Positions 27,701 through 36,927 of a stretch of 52,413 bases of DNA are shown piece after piece. The stretch is from assembly GCA_945870325.1 (NCBI GenBank), contig CAMBRQ010000015.1:1-52413 (forward strand), in the 5' to 3' direction. This DNA is from an uncultured Dorea sp. (GTDB lineage: Bacteria; Bacillota; Clostridia; Lachnospirales; Lachnospiraceae). How positions within the stretch are numbered: position 1 is the first letter of the stretch; each line of letters opens with the position of its first letter. The position numbers and the translations under genes were made by a program. The notes below the pieces were generated by a model. The model saw nothing but the letters and a program-made list of their open reading frames with translations, made no database searches and was not told where the DNA came from.

Positions 27701-30700
27701 TGATATTGCAACAATGTCAGGAAATCAGATTACAATTACTGCAGAAGCATCAGTTCCGTATGTAATTCATAAAAATGGAGTCGGCGAAGGAATCAAGGCT
27801 ACAGACTTGACATGGAGTGCAGGCGCGCATCTTGTAGATACAGGATTCAACAGTAATACATTGGATTACTGGACAATCGAAGGCGAAAGCGCGGAGATTA
27901 TTAAGAGTGCGGCAAACAACATGATGTTAAGCCTTGGTGATGAAGGTGGAGAAGTTTCTTTAACACAGACACTTACTGATCTGGAACCAGGCAAAGGCTA
28001 TGCAGCATATGTTGGTGTAGATAACAGATCTGATGCAAAGGCATATATTGAAGTAACAGTAGATGGAAAAGTAATTTCTAACTATACAGAGAAATCGATT
28101 GCTAAGAACTATTTGCAGTCTTATGCACATAATACTAACAATGCAACAATCTCAGATGGTGGAAGTTATTTCCAGAATATGTATGTATTCTTCACGGCTC
28201 CTGAGAAGGGTAAAGAAGTAACACTTACATTAAGACGTGAAGCTGGTGCCGGCAAGACATATTTTGACGATGTCAGAGTTGTAAACAATGTATTTGGTGA
28301 GACTGAGACGGATGGAAACTTTAATCCGTTTGTAGCGGAGAATAAACTGGAGCAGACATTCGAGGCAGTTCCTCAGGGATTGTTCCCGTTTGTAATTGGT
28401 AATATTGAAGGTGTACAGGATAATAGAACTCACCTTTCTGAGAAAAATGAGCCGTATACACAGGCAGGATGGTACGGAGTTAAGAAGTTAGACGATGTTA
28501 TTGAGGGCAACTGGTCTGTTAAGACGAATGGTCTGTCCGGCTATGGAAGACTTGTATATCAGACGATTCCTCAGAACTTCAGATTTGAAGAAGGTGTGAC
28601 ATATAACATCAGCTTCGACTATGAGATGGGATCAGAGAATACATATGCATTCGTTGTTGGTAACGGAGAATCTAATGGCAGCAACTTTGATGTGTATGAA
28701 TTAACTGCAACAGATCTTGAAAATGCGAAACCGCAGACCTTTAAGTTCAGGTTGACCGGAGAAGAGGGCAACCAGTCATGGATTGGTATCTACTCTACAG
28801 GAACGGCAGCTGATACACAGGGAGCAGCCGGAAATGAAGCAAACTTTGGCGGTTACAAAGATTTCGTCTTAGATAATCTTGTAATTGAGAAGTCAAAAGC
28901 ACAGAAAGCCGAGTTGGAAGAACTTGTAAGTGCGAACAGTGGAAGATATGAAGTAAACTACTCTACAGAATCATGGGAAGTATTTGCAGCAGCATTAGAA
29001 GCAGCAAATGCAGCGCTTGATGATTTTGGAGCAGAGCAGGCAATTGTAGATAAAGCAAAAGAAGATCTGACAAAAGCGGTTGACGGACTGGAGGTAATTG
29101 CAGTTACATTATCCGGACAAGTTGTTGATGAGGCAGGTAACGGTCTTGCAGATATCACGATCACAGCAGATAATGATGTGACAACAACAACAGATGGAAA
29201 TGGTAATTATATTCTTCCGGGCGTAGTATTCGGAGACAGAACTATCGTAGCAGAGAGCAATATCTTCGCAACCAATTCACAGGAGATTACAGTTTCTGCA
29301 GAAGAACTTGAAGTAGCACTGAACTTCACAATGACAACAGAGACAACAGCGGTAGAAGGTACAGTAACCGCAGTTGGCGATCCTGTAGAAGGCGCAGTTG
29401 TAACAATTGGTGACCAGACAGCAACAACAGATGCTAACGGACATTATGCATTTGAAGCGGTGGTTACAAAGGCTTACACAGTTAGATTCGAGAAAGAAGG
29501 ATACGACGCTGTAAATAAAGATGTAGTAATCACAAAGGGTGAGGCGGCAGTTGTAAATGCTATGCTTCCACCTCTGACAAGAGATGAGGCAGACTACGAG
29601 AATAATTACGATGATGGTGAGAAGACGTGGGACAACCTTGCTGGTAATACATCTAGTACAAAGATTACGATGGCTAACGGTCAGGCACAGATTGAGTTCC
29701 CTGGCGGTGGACATGCAAACGTATATGAGACTCAGGCACCGGTATTCAAGAATGGTGTTGTAGAGATGGATATTACATCTGCAAAAGCAGGTACACGTAT
29801 TGGTATTCTCTTTAGAGCACAGGATATGAACAACCGTGTTTATGTAGGTGTAGGAGATCAGGCAAATCTGTACTTTACAGAGTACTGGGGAACTAAAACA
29901 AGTAATTCCTGGTCAAGTATGTCTACTGGCGATACATTTGAAGCGAATAAGACCATGCATCTGAAAGCAGAAATCGTGGATAAGACGATTACTCTCTGGG
30001 TAAATGGTAATCAGGTGCTTCAGAATACAATGTCAGGCATGCCGACGAATGCTGGTTACTTTGGTCTTAATACGAGAGCTAACCATACAGTCTATGTAGA
30101 CAATGTAAAAGTAACATCTTATGACCTGCCGACAGGCGATTTGCAGAATGTTGCAGGACGCGTAGTAGACTTTGATGGCGTGGCAATCGAAGGTGCGAAA
30201 GTTGAATTACTGGATAACAATGGTGAAGTAATTAAGACGACAACGACAGATGCTTTAGGAAACTACAAGTTTAAGAATGTTGTAGTCGGCGAATATCAGG
30301 TAAGAGTAACAAGTGGAGAATACGTACAGGAAATCCCTGTAACCGTAGAGACTGGCGAAGACTATGTAGTAGTGGAAAAAGCATTTATGGGCAACTATGC
30401 TGATAAATCTGATCTGCAGGCACTTATCGTGTATGCGAATGAACAGAAGGAAGATGCAAATTACCAGTATGTGGTTCCGGCTGTGAAGACTTTATTCGAG
30501 GCAAGACTTGCAGAAGCAGAGGCAGTAAATGAAAATGAATTTGCAACACAGGAAGAAGCAGATGCAGCATACGAAGCATTGCTGGCGGCGGTCCAGATGT
30601 TAGGTTACACTGGAAACAGTGAAGAACTTCAGGTTCTTGTTGATGTTGTGGAAGGAATGGATCTGGATGGTATTTATACAGAGGCAACAGTAAAAGCTGT

Positions 30701-31403
30701 TCGTGATGCGTTGGATGCGGCTAAAGAGGTTCTCGCTAATGAAAATGCACTTCAGGACGAAATCGATGCGGCGAAGGCAGCATTACAGGAAGCAGTAGAT
30801 GCACTTGAGAGAATTCCGGTTGATAAGTCTAAGTTAGAAAAACTTGTAGCATCAGCAGCGAAGTATGAGGAAAAGATTGATCAGTATACGCCTGTAACAG
30901 CAGAAGCATTTACAGCAGCATTAGAAGGTGCAAGAGAAGTTCTTGCTAATGAAAATGCAACACAGGAAGAAGTTGATGCGGCATATGCAGCACTGCAGAA
31001 TGCAATCTTTGGCCTGAGAGAAATCCCGAATAAGGATAAACTGGCCGAACTGCTTAAGAAGGCAGAAGGATTAGACCTGACCAAATACACTGCTCAGAGT
31101 GTAGGTGTATTGAGAACTGCAATGGCTAAGGCACAGATGGTTCTTGCGAATGAAAACGCAACAGAAGATGATGTGAAAGCAGCAACAGAAGAATTGGAAA
31201 CGGCTATTGATAAGTTGGAAAAGACAACTGTGAAGCCAAGTACTGATGATAATAAGACAGACAGCAATAAGACGGATACAGATAAAGGTAAGAAAGTGAC
31301 AAAGACCGGGGATACAGCACCTATAGTAGTATGGGGACTGGTTCTGATTTTGGCATTAGGATGTATAGCATTTGTTTGTGTAAGAAGACGCCGTCAGAGA
31401 TAA
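24711..31403 (+). CDS. cell-wall-anchored endo-alpha-N-acetylgalactosaminidase (GH101)
   Basis: This 2230-residue secreted enzyme should release the core-1 Gal-beta-1,3-GalNAc disaccharide from Ser/Thr of mucin-type glycoproteins. It has a signal peptide (1 to about 32, ending VLAAPE), a lectin-like domain (about 40-200) and a carboxypeptidase-regulatory-like domain (about 235-310). The GH101 core (about 320-1010) has the likely nucleophile Asp745 in YVDVWGNG and acid/base Glu778 in GSEWGY. Galactose-binding-like domains (about 1040-1395), a FIVAR module, more regulatory-like domains, a LamG-like domain (about 1630-1800) and several FIVAR helical modules (about 1900-2165) follow. The end is VTKTGD, a membrane helix and RRRRQR, a sortase-type anchor with a degenerate LPXTG. 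GAGGAGG precedes the start. Confidence 0.93.
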   Translation: MRKRSKWLSGLLAAALVVTQMVTAVPATVLAAPETVEAEQRAVTEVWRQFKSSATNDNGSNAAILVNTNEGTEGMEAGELSFVLKPNDVQGNIRFNVGPYITDNTHYMTIGYNASGWFYEYKGAGNNWPTINGLPTPPTAGEAMDMSIKWNGLDYTVTANGQSVSFEIPQAAFDGLNTGKLGFRIGSWSGTVSDIFFKDVEIKDGEGNVIVEKGADTWELQTTDRGEVYNAEVRMSKVTVTGRVVDAEGTPVEGATVVLNGAEVETDAEGAYTFEEVPNGNYTVSVTKRGYQAGTADITIEESDIEVDDIVMTKGSAIEFEGDDAIFSDQMEAAISNTFPQVVGYTMKGGSVDGAKFYGQTAELTQLKVNGKLVTPDVKYTKDSDSKATYVMTIDEQDISATVTATLEVVDNTLSFDITKIDAEAGTFLTVEIPNHNLVTAKASQPGAAFAGANMSTNVSVNGDTYSAVSAQADGKRGYMYAFVSTEELSAGLWSNSENNVNADWQRVTAVTSTVDGVKETGLSSTYWTYQKSAAHRIENKDYEMPSTKVVITGDENEDEVIDWQDGAIGYRTIMNNPVGSELVPDRVALRIAMNFNSHAQNPFLMTYDNAQKVYLNTDGLGQSILLKGYGSEGHDSGHLNYADIGKRIGGVEEMKKLLAQGKEIGATFGIHVNASETYPESIYFTEDRLRKNADGSLAYGWNWLDQGVNIDADYDLRNGREQRFIDLWEELGGENNDLDFIYVDVWGNGQSGDNGTWASRQLAKEITQTCGWRLGSEWGYANEYDSTFQHWAADLTYGGATLKGINSYITRFIRNHQKDSWVGDYPSYGGAAVEPLLGGYDMKDFEGWQGRNDYLGYIQNLFDDNLSTKFLQHYKVMKWENGEPTTVGGATWTPEMKITLQDDAKANTIVVSRGSNDGTSAEYRNRTMTFNDRVILDGEKYLIPWFWDANGNELSSDDQKLYHWNQAGGTSTWTLPDGWAGAEIYKLTETGKIACNDIATMSGNQITITAEASVPYVIHKNGVGEGIKATDLTWSAGAHLVDTGFNSNTLDYWTIEGESAEIIKSAANNMMLSLGDEGGEVSLTQTLTDLEPGKGYAAYVGVDNRSDAKAYIEVTVDGKVISNYTEKSIAKNYLQSYAHNTNNATISDGGSYFQNMYVFFTAPEKGKEVTLTLRREAGAGKTYFDDVRVVNNVFGETETDGNFNPFVAENKLEQTFEAVPQGLFPFVIGNIEGVQDNRTHLSEKNEPYTQAGWYGVKKLDDVIEGNWSVKTNGLSGYGRLVYQTIPQNFRFEEGVTYNISFDYEMGSENTYAFVVGNGESNGSNFDVYELTATDLENAKPQTFKFRLTGEEGNQSWIGIYSTGTAADTQGAAGNEANFGGYKDFVLDNLVIEKSKAQKAELEELVSANSGRYEVNYSTESWEVFAAALEAANAALDDFGAEQAIVDKAKEDLTKAVDGLEVIAVTLSGQVVDEAGNGLADITITADNDVTTTTDGNGNYILPGVVFGDRTIVAESNIFATNSQEITVSAEELEVALNFTMTTETTAVEGTVTAVGDPVEGAVVTIGDQTATTDANGHYAFEAVVTKAYTVRFEKEGYDAVNKDVVITKGEAAVVNAMLPPLTRDEADYENNYDDGEKTWDNLAGNTSSTKITMANGQAQIEFPGGGHANVYETQAPVFKNGVVEMDITSAKAGTRIGILFRAQDMNNRVYVGVGDQANLYFTEYWGTKTSNSWSSMSTGDTFEANKTMHLKAEIVDKTITLWVNGNQVLQNTMSGMPTNAGYFGLNTRANHTVYVDNVKVTSYDLPTGDLQNVAGRVVDFDGVAIEGAKVELLDNNGEVIKTTTTDALGNYKFKNVVVGEYQVRVTSGEYVQEIPVTVETGEDYVVVEKAFMGNYADKSDLQALIVYANEQKEDANYQYVVPAVKTLFEARLAEAEAVNENEFATQEEADAAYEALLAAVQMLGYTGNSEELQVLVDVVEGMDLDGIYTEATVKAVRDALDAAKEVLANENALQDEIDAAKAALQEAVDALERIPVDKSKLEKLVASAAKYEEKIDQYTPVTAEAFTAALEGAREVLANENATQEEVDAAYAALQNAIFGLREIPNKDKLAELLKKAEGLDLTKYTAQSVGVLRTAMAKAQMVLANENATEDDVKAATEELETAIDKLEKTTVKPSTDDNKTDSNKTDTDKGKKVTKTGDTAPIVVWGLVLILALGCIAFVCVRRRRQR

Positions 31404-31421
31404 TTGCTGGTAAAGAATGAG

Positions 31422-31454
31422 GAAACTGCCGCAGTTTTGCGGCAGTTTCTTTTT
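31422..31454 (+). terminator. intrinsic terminator after the GH101 gene
   Basis: GAAACTGCCGCA pairs perfectly with TGCGGCAGTTTC around GTTT and is followed by five T residues. Confidence 0.95.
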
Positions 31455-31564
31455 AACAATTTTATTCGTATATTTTGACATTACACATGCCATATGATAA
31501 ACTTATATAAGTAAAAATGTAAGATAGGGTGTTAAAATCTGAATAAATATTTGAGGTGAGAAGT

Positions 31565-34500
31565 TTGGATAAATATGAATATCGGGTAAAAACGGAGCAG
31601 ATGCTCGAACATATGGAAAAAAAGCAATACAAGAAAGCAATGGAGATTGCAGATACGATTGACTGGCGCAGAGTGAAGAATGTATCTATGCTGAATATGG
31701 TAAGCGAGATCTATGAATATAATGGGGAGTTTCAGAAGAGCCGCGATATCCTGTTCGTAGCATTTGACCGGGCGCCGGGCAGCAGAAAGATTGTATATCG
31801 TCTGGGAACACTGGCATTAAAGATTAATGATATTGAGGAGGCTTCGGATTGTTATGAGGAGTTTGTGAAACTGGCTCCGAAGGATCCGAATCAGTATATT
31901 CTGAAGTACAGAATTCTGAAAGCACAGGGTGCGCCGCTGACTGAGCAGATTGATGCGCTGGAAGATTTTAAAAAGGCAGAATATATCGAGAAGTGGGCAT
32001 ATGAACTGGCGAAGTTGTATCATGAGGCTGGAATGACGGCAGAATGTCTGGAAGAGTGTGATGATCTGATTCTGTGGTTTAGTGAAGGCAAGTATGTATA
32101 TCAGGCGATGGAACTTAAGATGAAGTATAAGCCATTGACTCCGCTTCAGCAGGAAAAATATGATGCACGTCCAGGAGCGCCGAAGAAAGCGCGTACTATT
32201 AAGCCTGAGAAAACAGAAGGAGATGTGGCATCTACTCCTATGGCTGCAGTCATTAAAGAGGCTGAGGCGGCAGAAGATGAGGCTGTTCAGGCAGAAAATA
32301 CTGATGACATTACAGAGAATCTGGAGCAGGATGCACAGGAGACCGAGGCAGAGGAATCTGAAGAAAGTGCTATGGAGACTTCTTTTGAAGAGGAAGCGGA
32401 TGAGGAAGATACTGTTGTGCCTGAGGAAACGGATGAGCCGAAGAGACATTCTTCTATTACAAGAATTGTAAAGGGTGCGACGCTTCAGGAGGCTCTTGCT
32501 AATGGTGTGGCAATTGCAAGCGGTATTAATATAGAAGAGAAGGCAATGAAGGAGAAGGATGAAGCGCTTCGGGTAACTGGTCAGATGCGCATCGAGGAGA
32601 TCCTTCAGCAGTGGGAAGCAAAGCAGAAGGTAAATGCGGAAGCGATAGAGAAGCAGAAGAAGGAAGACCAGGAAAGAATCCGCAAAGAGCGTGAGGAAGC
32701 AGAACGTCGCAGAGAAGAAGAGCGTCTGGAACTTGAGCGTAAGGCAGCAGAGGCAGAGGAAGCACGCAAGGCGGAAGAAGAAGCGGCTCGCATTGCGGCA
32801 AAGAAAGCGGCGGAAGAAGCAGAGCGTAAGGCGGCAGAGGAAGCAGCATGGAAGGCGGCACAGGAAGCGGCAAGGCTTAAAGCGGAAGAAGAAGCGGCAA
32901 GGATTGCAGCGGAGAAAGCCGCAGCGGAAGAGGCGGCAAGAAAAGCAGCGGAAGAAGAAGCGGCAAGGAAAGCAGCCGAGGAAGAAGCAGCAAGAATCGC
33001 AGCGGAGGAAGAAGCAGCAAGAATCGCAGCCGAGAAGGCGGCGGAGGAAGAAGCGGCAAGAATTGCAGCTGAGAAGGCGGCGGAAGAAGAGGCGGCAAGG
33101 AAAGCAGCGGAAGAAGAAGCAGCACGGAAAGCGGCAGAAGAAGAGGCGGCAAGAAAAGCCGCAGAAGAAGAGGCGGCAAGAAAAGCAGCGGAAGAAGAAG
33201 CGGCAAGAGTCGCAGCGGAAGAAGAGGCGGCAAGAATTGCAGCCGAGAAGGCAGCAGAAGAAGAAGCGGCAAGAAAAGCCGCAGAGGCGGCTCGTAAGGC
33301 GGAAGAAGAAGCCGCATTAGCGGACGGAAAGACCCAGAGAATTCCGGATGATATTGTAAGGCTGATGGAGGAACTGGGAAATGATTCTTCAGAATCCGAT
33401 GATCTGTATGATGCACTGGTACGTACAGCGGATCTGACAATTGACAGAGACCTTATTAATAATATTGTAGGAGACGATTATCAAGATCAGGACGAAGAAG
33501 AGGATGATTTTGCAGAGGAAGACTTCGAAGAAGAAGACTTTGATATTGGTGATTTTATCGGTGATTTTGAAGCCGATTTCGAAGAGGAAGATTTTGAAGA
33601 AGAGGACTTTGAAGAAGCCGATTTCGAAGAGGAAGATTTCGGGGAAGAAGAGCCTGAGGAAGACTTTGCAGAAGATTTTGAGGAAGACTTTGCAGAGGAA
33701 GGTTATGACGATGAGGATTATGAAGAAGCTGATTTTGATGAAGAAGACTTTGAAGAAGCCGATTATGAGGAAGAATACGAAGAAGAAACTGATTCCGAAG
33801 AAGATTATGAAGAAGAAGATTTTGAGGAAGAGGCTTATGATGAGGATGACTTCGAAGAGGAGGAATTTGAAGAGGCTGCTGAAGAAGAGGAACTGGAGAT
33901 AGAAGAACCTTCTGAAGAAGAGATCCAGGAGAGAATTAAGAAGTCCAAAGGTACTGGGGTTCCGTTCGATACAGGGTTTGTCGTAACCGGTCGTTATGAC
34001 CTGAGTGCTACCAGCGAGATTGGATTAAAGGCGGGACTTACAGAAGAACAGAAGAAACTATTCTCATATTTCGTTCCGGTAAGAGGAATGAGTGAGCAGA
34101 TTGTAGAAGTGCTTGATAACGACAGAAGAGTTCAGAGAGAAGGCACATCTAAGAGAGGTAACCTTCTGGTTATCGGACGTAAAGGTTCCGGAAAGACGGT
34201 GCTTGCGGTTGATATCGTGAAAGCAATCCAGAAGCAGAGGAACTTAAAGCAAGGAAAGGTTGCGATTGTAACTGGTGAGTCTCTGAATAAGAAGGAACTG
34301 ACGAATATTATCCAGAAACTTCGCGGTGGAGCAATCATCATTGAGAAGGCTGGTAAGTTGAATTCAAGAACCATTAAGGAACTGAATTACCTGATGGAGA
34401 AGAAGACGGGCGAACTGCTCTTCGTACTGGAAGATCAGAGAAAGCCTCTGGAGAGAATCCTGAGCGCGAATCCGGATTTCAAGAAGAAGTTTACGTCCAG

Positions 34501-34792
34501 ACTGGAACTTCCGGTATTCATTAATGATGAATTGGTAACCTTCGGTCAGACATATGCAAAAGAGAATGGATACAAATTGGATGAGATGGGAATCCTTGCT
34601 CTGTACAGCCGGATCGATGTGATGCAGAGAGAGGATCATGCGGTATCGGTTGCAGAAGTAAAAGAGATTATGGATGAAGCAATCGAACATTCCCAGAAGG
34701 CGAATGTAAAACATCTGGCGAGAAGAGTCTTTGGAAGAAGTACGGATGAGTCCGACAGAATTATTCTGAAGGAAGAAGATTTTAAGATTTAG
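31565..34792 (+). CDS. TPR - Ala/Glu coiled-coil - acidic - AAA-like fusion protein
   Basis: This 1075-residue protein is of unknown function. Residues 1 to about 180 look like TPR helices ([24 protein letters not shown]). A charged linker leads to a long helix at about 360-585 built from nine-residue EEEAARKAA-like repeats, then a very acidic DFEEEDFEE-rich region (about 640-785). A C-terminal P-loop domain has GRKGSGKT at 871-878. It continues like the CbbX/SpoVK AAA group ([21 protein letters not shown]), but the Walker B position reads IIIEKAG instead of hhhDEA. The start is a TTG with GAGGTGAG upstream. It lies between two terminators as a single gene. A scaffold or regulatory pseudo-ATPase is plausible but inferred. 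Confidence 0.75.
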   Translation: MDKYEYRVKTEQMLEHMEKKQYKKAMEIADTIDWRRVKNVSMLNMVSEIYEYNGEFQKSRDILFVAFDRAPGSRKIVYRLGTLALKINDIEEASDCYEEFVKLAPKDPNQYILKYRILKAQGAPLTEQIDALEDFKKAEYIEKWAYELAKLYHEAGMTAECLEECDDLILWFSEGKYVYQAMELKMKYKPLTPLQQEKYDARPGAPKKARTIKPEKTEGDVASTPMAAVIKEAEAAEDEAVQAENTDDITENLEQDAQETEAEESEESAMETSFEEEADEEDTVVPEETDEPKRHSSITRIVKGATLQEALANGVAIASGINIEEKAMKEKDEALRVTGQMRIEEILQQWEAKQKVNAEAIEKQKKEDQERIRKEREEAERRREEERLELERKAAEAEEARKAEEEAARIAAKKAAEEAERKAAEEAAWKAAQEAARLKAEEEAARIAAEKAAAEEAARKAAEEEAARKAAEEEAARIAAEEEAARIAAEKAAEEEAARIAAEKAAEEEAARKAAEEEAARKAAEEEAARKAAEEEAARKAAEEEAARVAAEEEAARIAAEKAAEEEAARKAAEAARKAEEEAALADGKTQRIPDDIVRLMEELGNDSSESDDLYDALVRTADLTIDRDLINNIVGDDYQDQDEEEDDFAEEDFEEEDFDIGDFIGDFEADFEEEDFEEEDFEEADFEEEDFGEEEPEEDFAEDFEEDFAEEGYDDEDYEEADFDEEDFEEADYEEEYEEETDSEEDYEEEDFEEEAYDEDDFEEEEFEEAAEEEELEIEEPSEEEIQERIKKSKGTGVPFDTGFVVTGRYDLSATSEIGLKAGLTEEQKKLFSYFVPVRGMSEQIVEVLDNDRRVQREGTSKRGNLLVIGRKGSGKTVLAVDIVKAIQKQRNLKQGKVAIVTGESLNKKELTNIIQKLRGGAIIIEKAGKLNSRTIKELNYLMEKKTGELLFVLEDQRKPLERILSANPDFKKKFTSRLELPVFINDELVTFGQTYAKENGYKLDEMGILALYSRIDVMQREDHAVSVAEVKEIMDEAIEHSQKANVKHLARRVFGRSTDESDRIILKEEDFKI
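32757..33310 (+). repeat. degenerate 27-30 nt tandem repeat coding for EEEAARKAA units
   Basis: Units of the type GAAGAAGAAGCGGCAAGAAA repeat many times in frame and encode nine- or ten-residue Glu/Ala/Arg/Lys blocks. Synonymous variation between units shows selection on protein sequence. The peptide should form a long single helix or coiled coil. Confidence 0.85.
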
Positions 34793-34839
34793 TAAGAATA
34801 CATTAAGATAAAGGCTTTCTATTTATGAAAAATAAAAGC

Positions 34840-34880
34840 AGGGTTTTGGCAGGTAAGATTGTCCAAAACCCTTTCTTTTT
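34840..34880 (+). terminator. intrinsic terminator before glgB
   Basis: AGGGTTTTGG pairs with CCAAAACCCT across a 13-base loop and is followed by TTTCTTTTT. Confidence 0.9.
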
Positions 34881-34938
34881 GGGGAGGACTAAAGTATAAT
34901 AATGGTATATATCGCAACAGAATGTGAGGGATGATTAT

Positions 34939-36849
34939 ATGGCAGAAAAAAAGTTAAAACCATATGAGATCGGTGAATTAGACCAATATCTTTTTGGTCA
35001 GGGCAACCATTATGAGATCTATAAAAAACTGGGCGCCCACAAGGTAAAAAGAGGAAAGAAAGAAGGCGTATATTTTGCCGTGTGGGCACCACATGCGCGT
35101 TCGGTATCTGTAGTGGGAGACTTCAATGAATGGAACATGGAAGCAAACCCTATGGAGAGGAATGAACCGCTTGGCATATACACATGTTTCATTCCTGGAG
35201 TTGAGGAATATGCGCTGTATAAGTATTGTGTTGAGACTTTCAATGGCGAGTACGTCTTTAAAGCTGATCCGTATGGAAATTATGCAGAATTAAGACCGGG
35301 AACTGCATCAAAAGTAGCAGATCTTTCTAAGATTAAGTGGACGGATTCCGTATGGATGGAGAAACGTAAGGAATGGAATCATCTGAATCAGCCGATGTCT
35401 ATCTATGAGGCGCATATAGGCTCATGGAAACGCCATCCGGGTACGGAAGATACAGGATTCTATAATTATCGGGAATTTGCTAAGGAAATCGTAAAATATG
35501 TAAAAGATATGGGATACACGCATGTGGAACTTATGGGGATTGCAGAACATCCATTTGACGGTTCCTGGGGATATCAGGTAATCGGACATTTTGCGCCGAC
35601 TTCCAGATATGGTACGCCGGAGGATTTCGCGTGGATGATTAATTATCTGCATAGGAATAAGATTGGTGTTATCCTGGATTGGGTACCGGCGCATTTCCCA
35701 AGAGATATTCATGGGCTGGCTAATTTTGACGGGACGCCTACATATGAGTATGCGGACCCGAAGATGGGCGAGCATCCGGACTGGGGAACCAAGATCTTCG
35801 ATTATGGCAAGAATGAGGTGCGTAACTTCCTAATCTCCAATGCGCTGTTCTGGGTTGAGCAGTTCCATGTGGATGGATTAAGAGTAGACGCGGTGGCATC
35901 TATGCTGTATCTTGATTATGGCAAACAGGACGGACAGTGGATTGCTAATAAATATGGCGGCAATAAGAACTTGGAAGCAATCGATTTCTTCAAACATCTG
36001 AATTCGGTTGTACTTGGAAGGAACCCGGGGGCGGTTATGATCGCGGAAGAGTCTACAGCATGGCCGAAGGTTACCGGAAGTGTAGAGGATGATGGTCTTG
36101 GATTTAGCCTGAAGTGGAATATGGGATGGATGCATGACTTTACGGAATATATGAAGTTAGATCCATTGTTCAGGAAGGATCACCACAACCAGATGACATT
36201 TGCTATGAGTTATGCTCATAGTGAGAATTATGTTCTGGTATTATCTCATGACGAGGTGGTACATCTGAAGTGTTCTATGCTGAATAAGATGCCGGGGCTT
36301 GGATTCGATAAGTTCGCGAACCTGAAGGTTGGTTATGCGTTCATGATGGGACACGCAGGTAAGAAATTGCTTTTTATGGGGCAGGAATTCGCACAACTTC
36401 GGGAATGGAGTGAAGAAAGAGAATTAGACTGGTATCTGCTGGCTGAGGATGCACATCAGCAGATTCAGAATTGGGTGAGAGATTTGCTTCATTTGTATAA
36501 GAAGAATAAGGCTATGTATGAACTGGACGGAAGTTGGGAAGGATTCGAATGGATCAATGCGGATGACGCGGACAGAAGTATCTTTAGTTTTGTAAGACAT
36601 TCTAAGGATAATAAGAAGAATCTGTTGTTCGTATGTAACTTTACGCCTATGGCGAGAGATGATTACCGTGTGGGTGTACCGAGAAAGAAACAGTATAAAC
36701 TGGTCATGAATAGTGATGATGCGAAATACGGCGGAACAGGAGCAGAGAGACCTGTTGTCTATAAGGCTGTGAAGCAGGAATGTGATGGAAGACCATTCTC
36801 CTTCGACTATCCGTTGCCACCATATGGAGTTGCAATTTTCGAGTTTTAA
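34939..36849 (+). CDS. glgB: 1,4-alpha-glucan branching enzyme
   Basis: GlgB introduces alpha-1,6 branches into glycogen. The 636-residue protein has the N-terminal CBM48 module (YFAVWAPHARSVSVVGDFNEW) and a GH13 barrel. The barrel carries the nucleophile Asp in DGLRVDAVASML, the acid/base Glu in MIAEESTAWP and the transition-state Asp in VLSHDEVVH. A C-terminal beta domain ends in GVAIFEF. The start is the ATG with GAGGG eight bases upstream, five codons inside a longer reading frame. A TATAAT at 34895-34900 is a likely -10, without a good -35. No other glg genes are near, so it stands alone between terminators. Confidence 0.96.
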   Translation: MAEKKLKPYEIGELDQYLFGQGNHYEIYKKLGAHKVKRGKKEGVYFAVWAPHARSVSVVGDFNEWNMEANPMERNEPLGIYTCFIPGVEEYALYKYCVETFNGEYVFKADPYGNYAELRPGTASKVADLSKIKWTDSVWMEKRKEWNHLNQPMSIYEAHIGSWKRHPGTEDTGFYNYREFAKEIVKYVKDMGYTHVELMGIAEHPFDGSWGYQVIGHFAPTSRYGTPEDFAWMINYLHRNKIGVILDWVPAHFPRDIHGLANFDGTPTYEYADPKMGEHPDWGTKIFDYGKNEVRNFLISNALFWVEQFHVDGLRVDAVASMLYLDYGKQDGQWIANKYGGNKNLEAIDFFKHLNSVVLGRNPGAVMIAEESTAWPKVTGSVEDDGLGFSLKWNMGWMHDFTEYMKLDPLFRKDHHNQMTFAMSYAHSENYVLVLSHDEVVHLKCSMLNKMPGLGFDKFANLKVGYAFMMGHAGKKLLFMGQEFAQLREWSEERELDWYLLAEDAHQQIQNWVRDLLHLYKKNKAMYELDGSWEGFEWINADDADRSIFSFVRHSKDNKKNLLFVCNFTPMARDDYRVGVPRKKQYKLVMNSDDAKYGGTGAERPVVYKAVKQECDGRPFSFDYPLPPYGVAIFEF

Positions 36850-36872
36850 GGGAAGAAATTGATGTAAAAAAT

Positions 36873-36909
36873 GGGTATGGTATACATTGGAGTGTACCAT
36901 ACCCGTTTT
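36873..36909. terminator. bidirectional intrinsic terminator
   Basis: GGGTATGGTA pairs with TACCATACCC, extended by three inner pairs, and is followed by GTTTTATT. It lies between convergent glgB and the DUF1002 gene. Confidence 0.85.
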
Positions 36910-36927
36910 ATTGATATTTATTGATGT

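Noticed and set aside
32757-33310. CRISPR-like direct repeats
   Set aside because: The units are adjacent, in frame and protein-coding with synonymous variation; there are no unique spacers.
32877-33440. Long open frames opposite to and out of frame with the Ala/Glu-rich repeat of the TPR/AAA-like gene
   Set aside because: They arise from the GAA/GCG-rich codon repeat, encode Leu/Pro- or Lys/Arg-only sequence, and have no ribosome sites.
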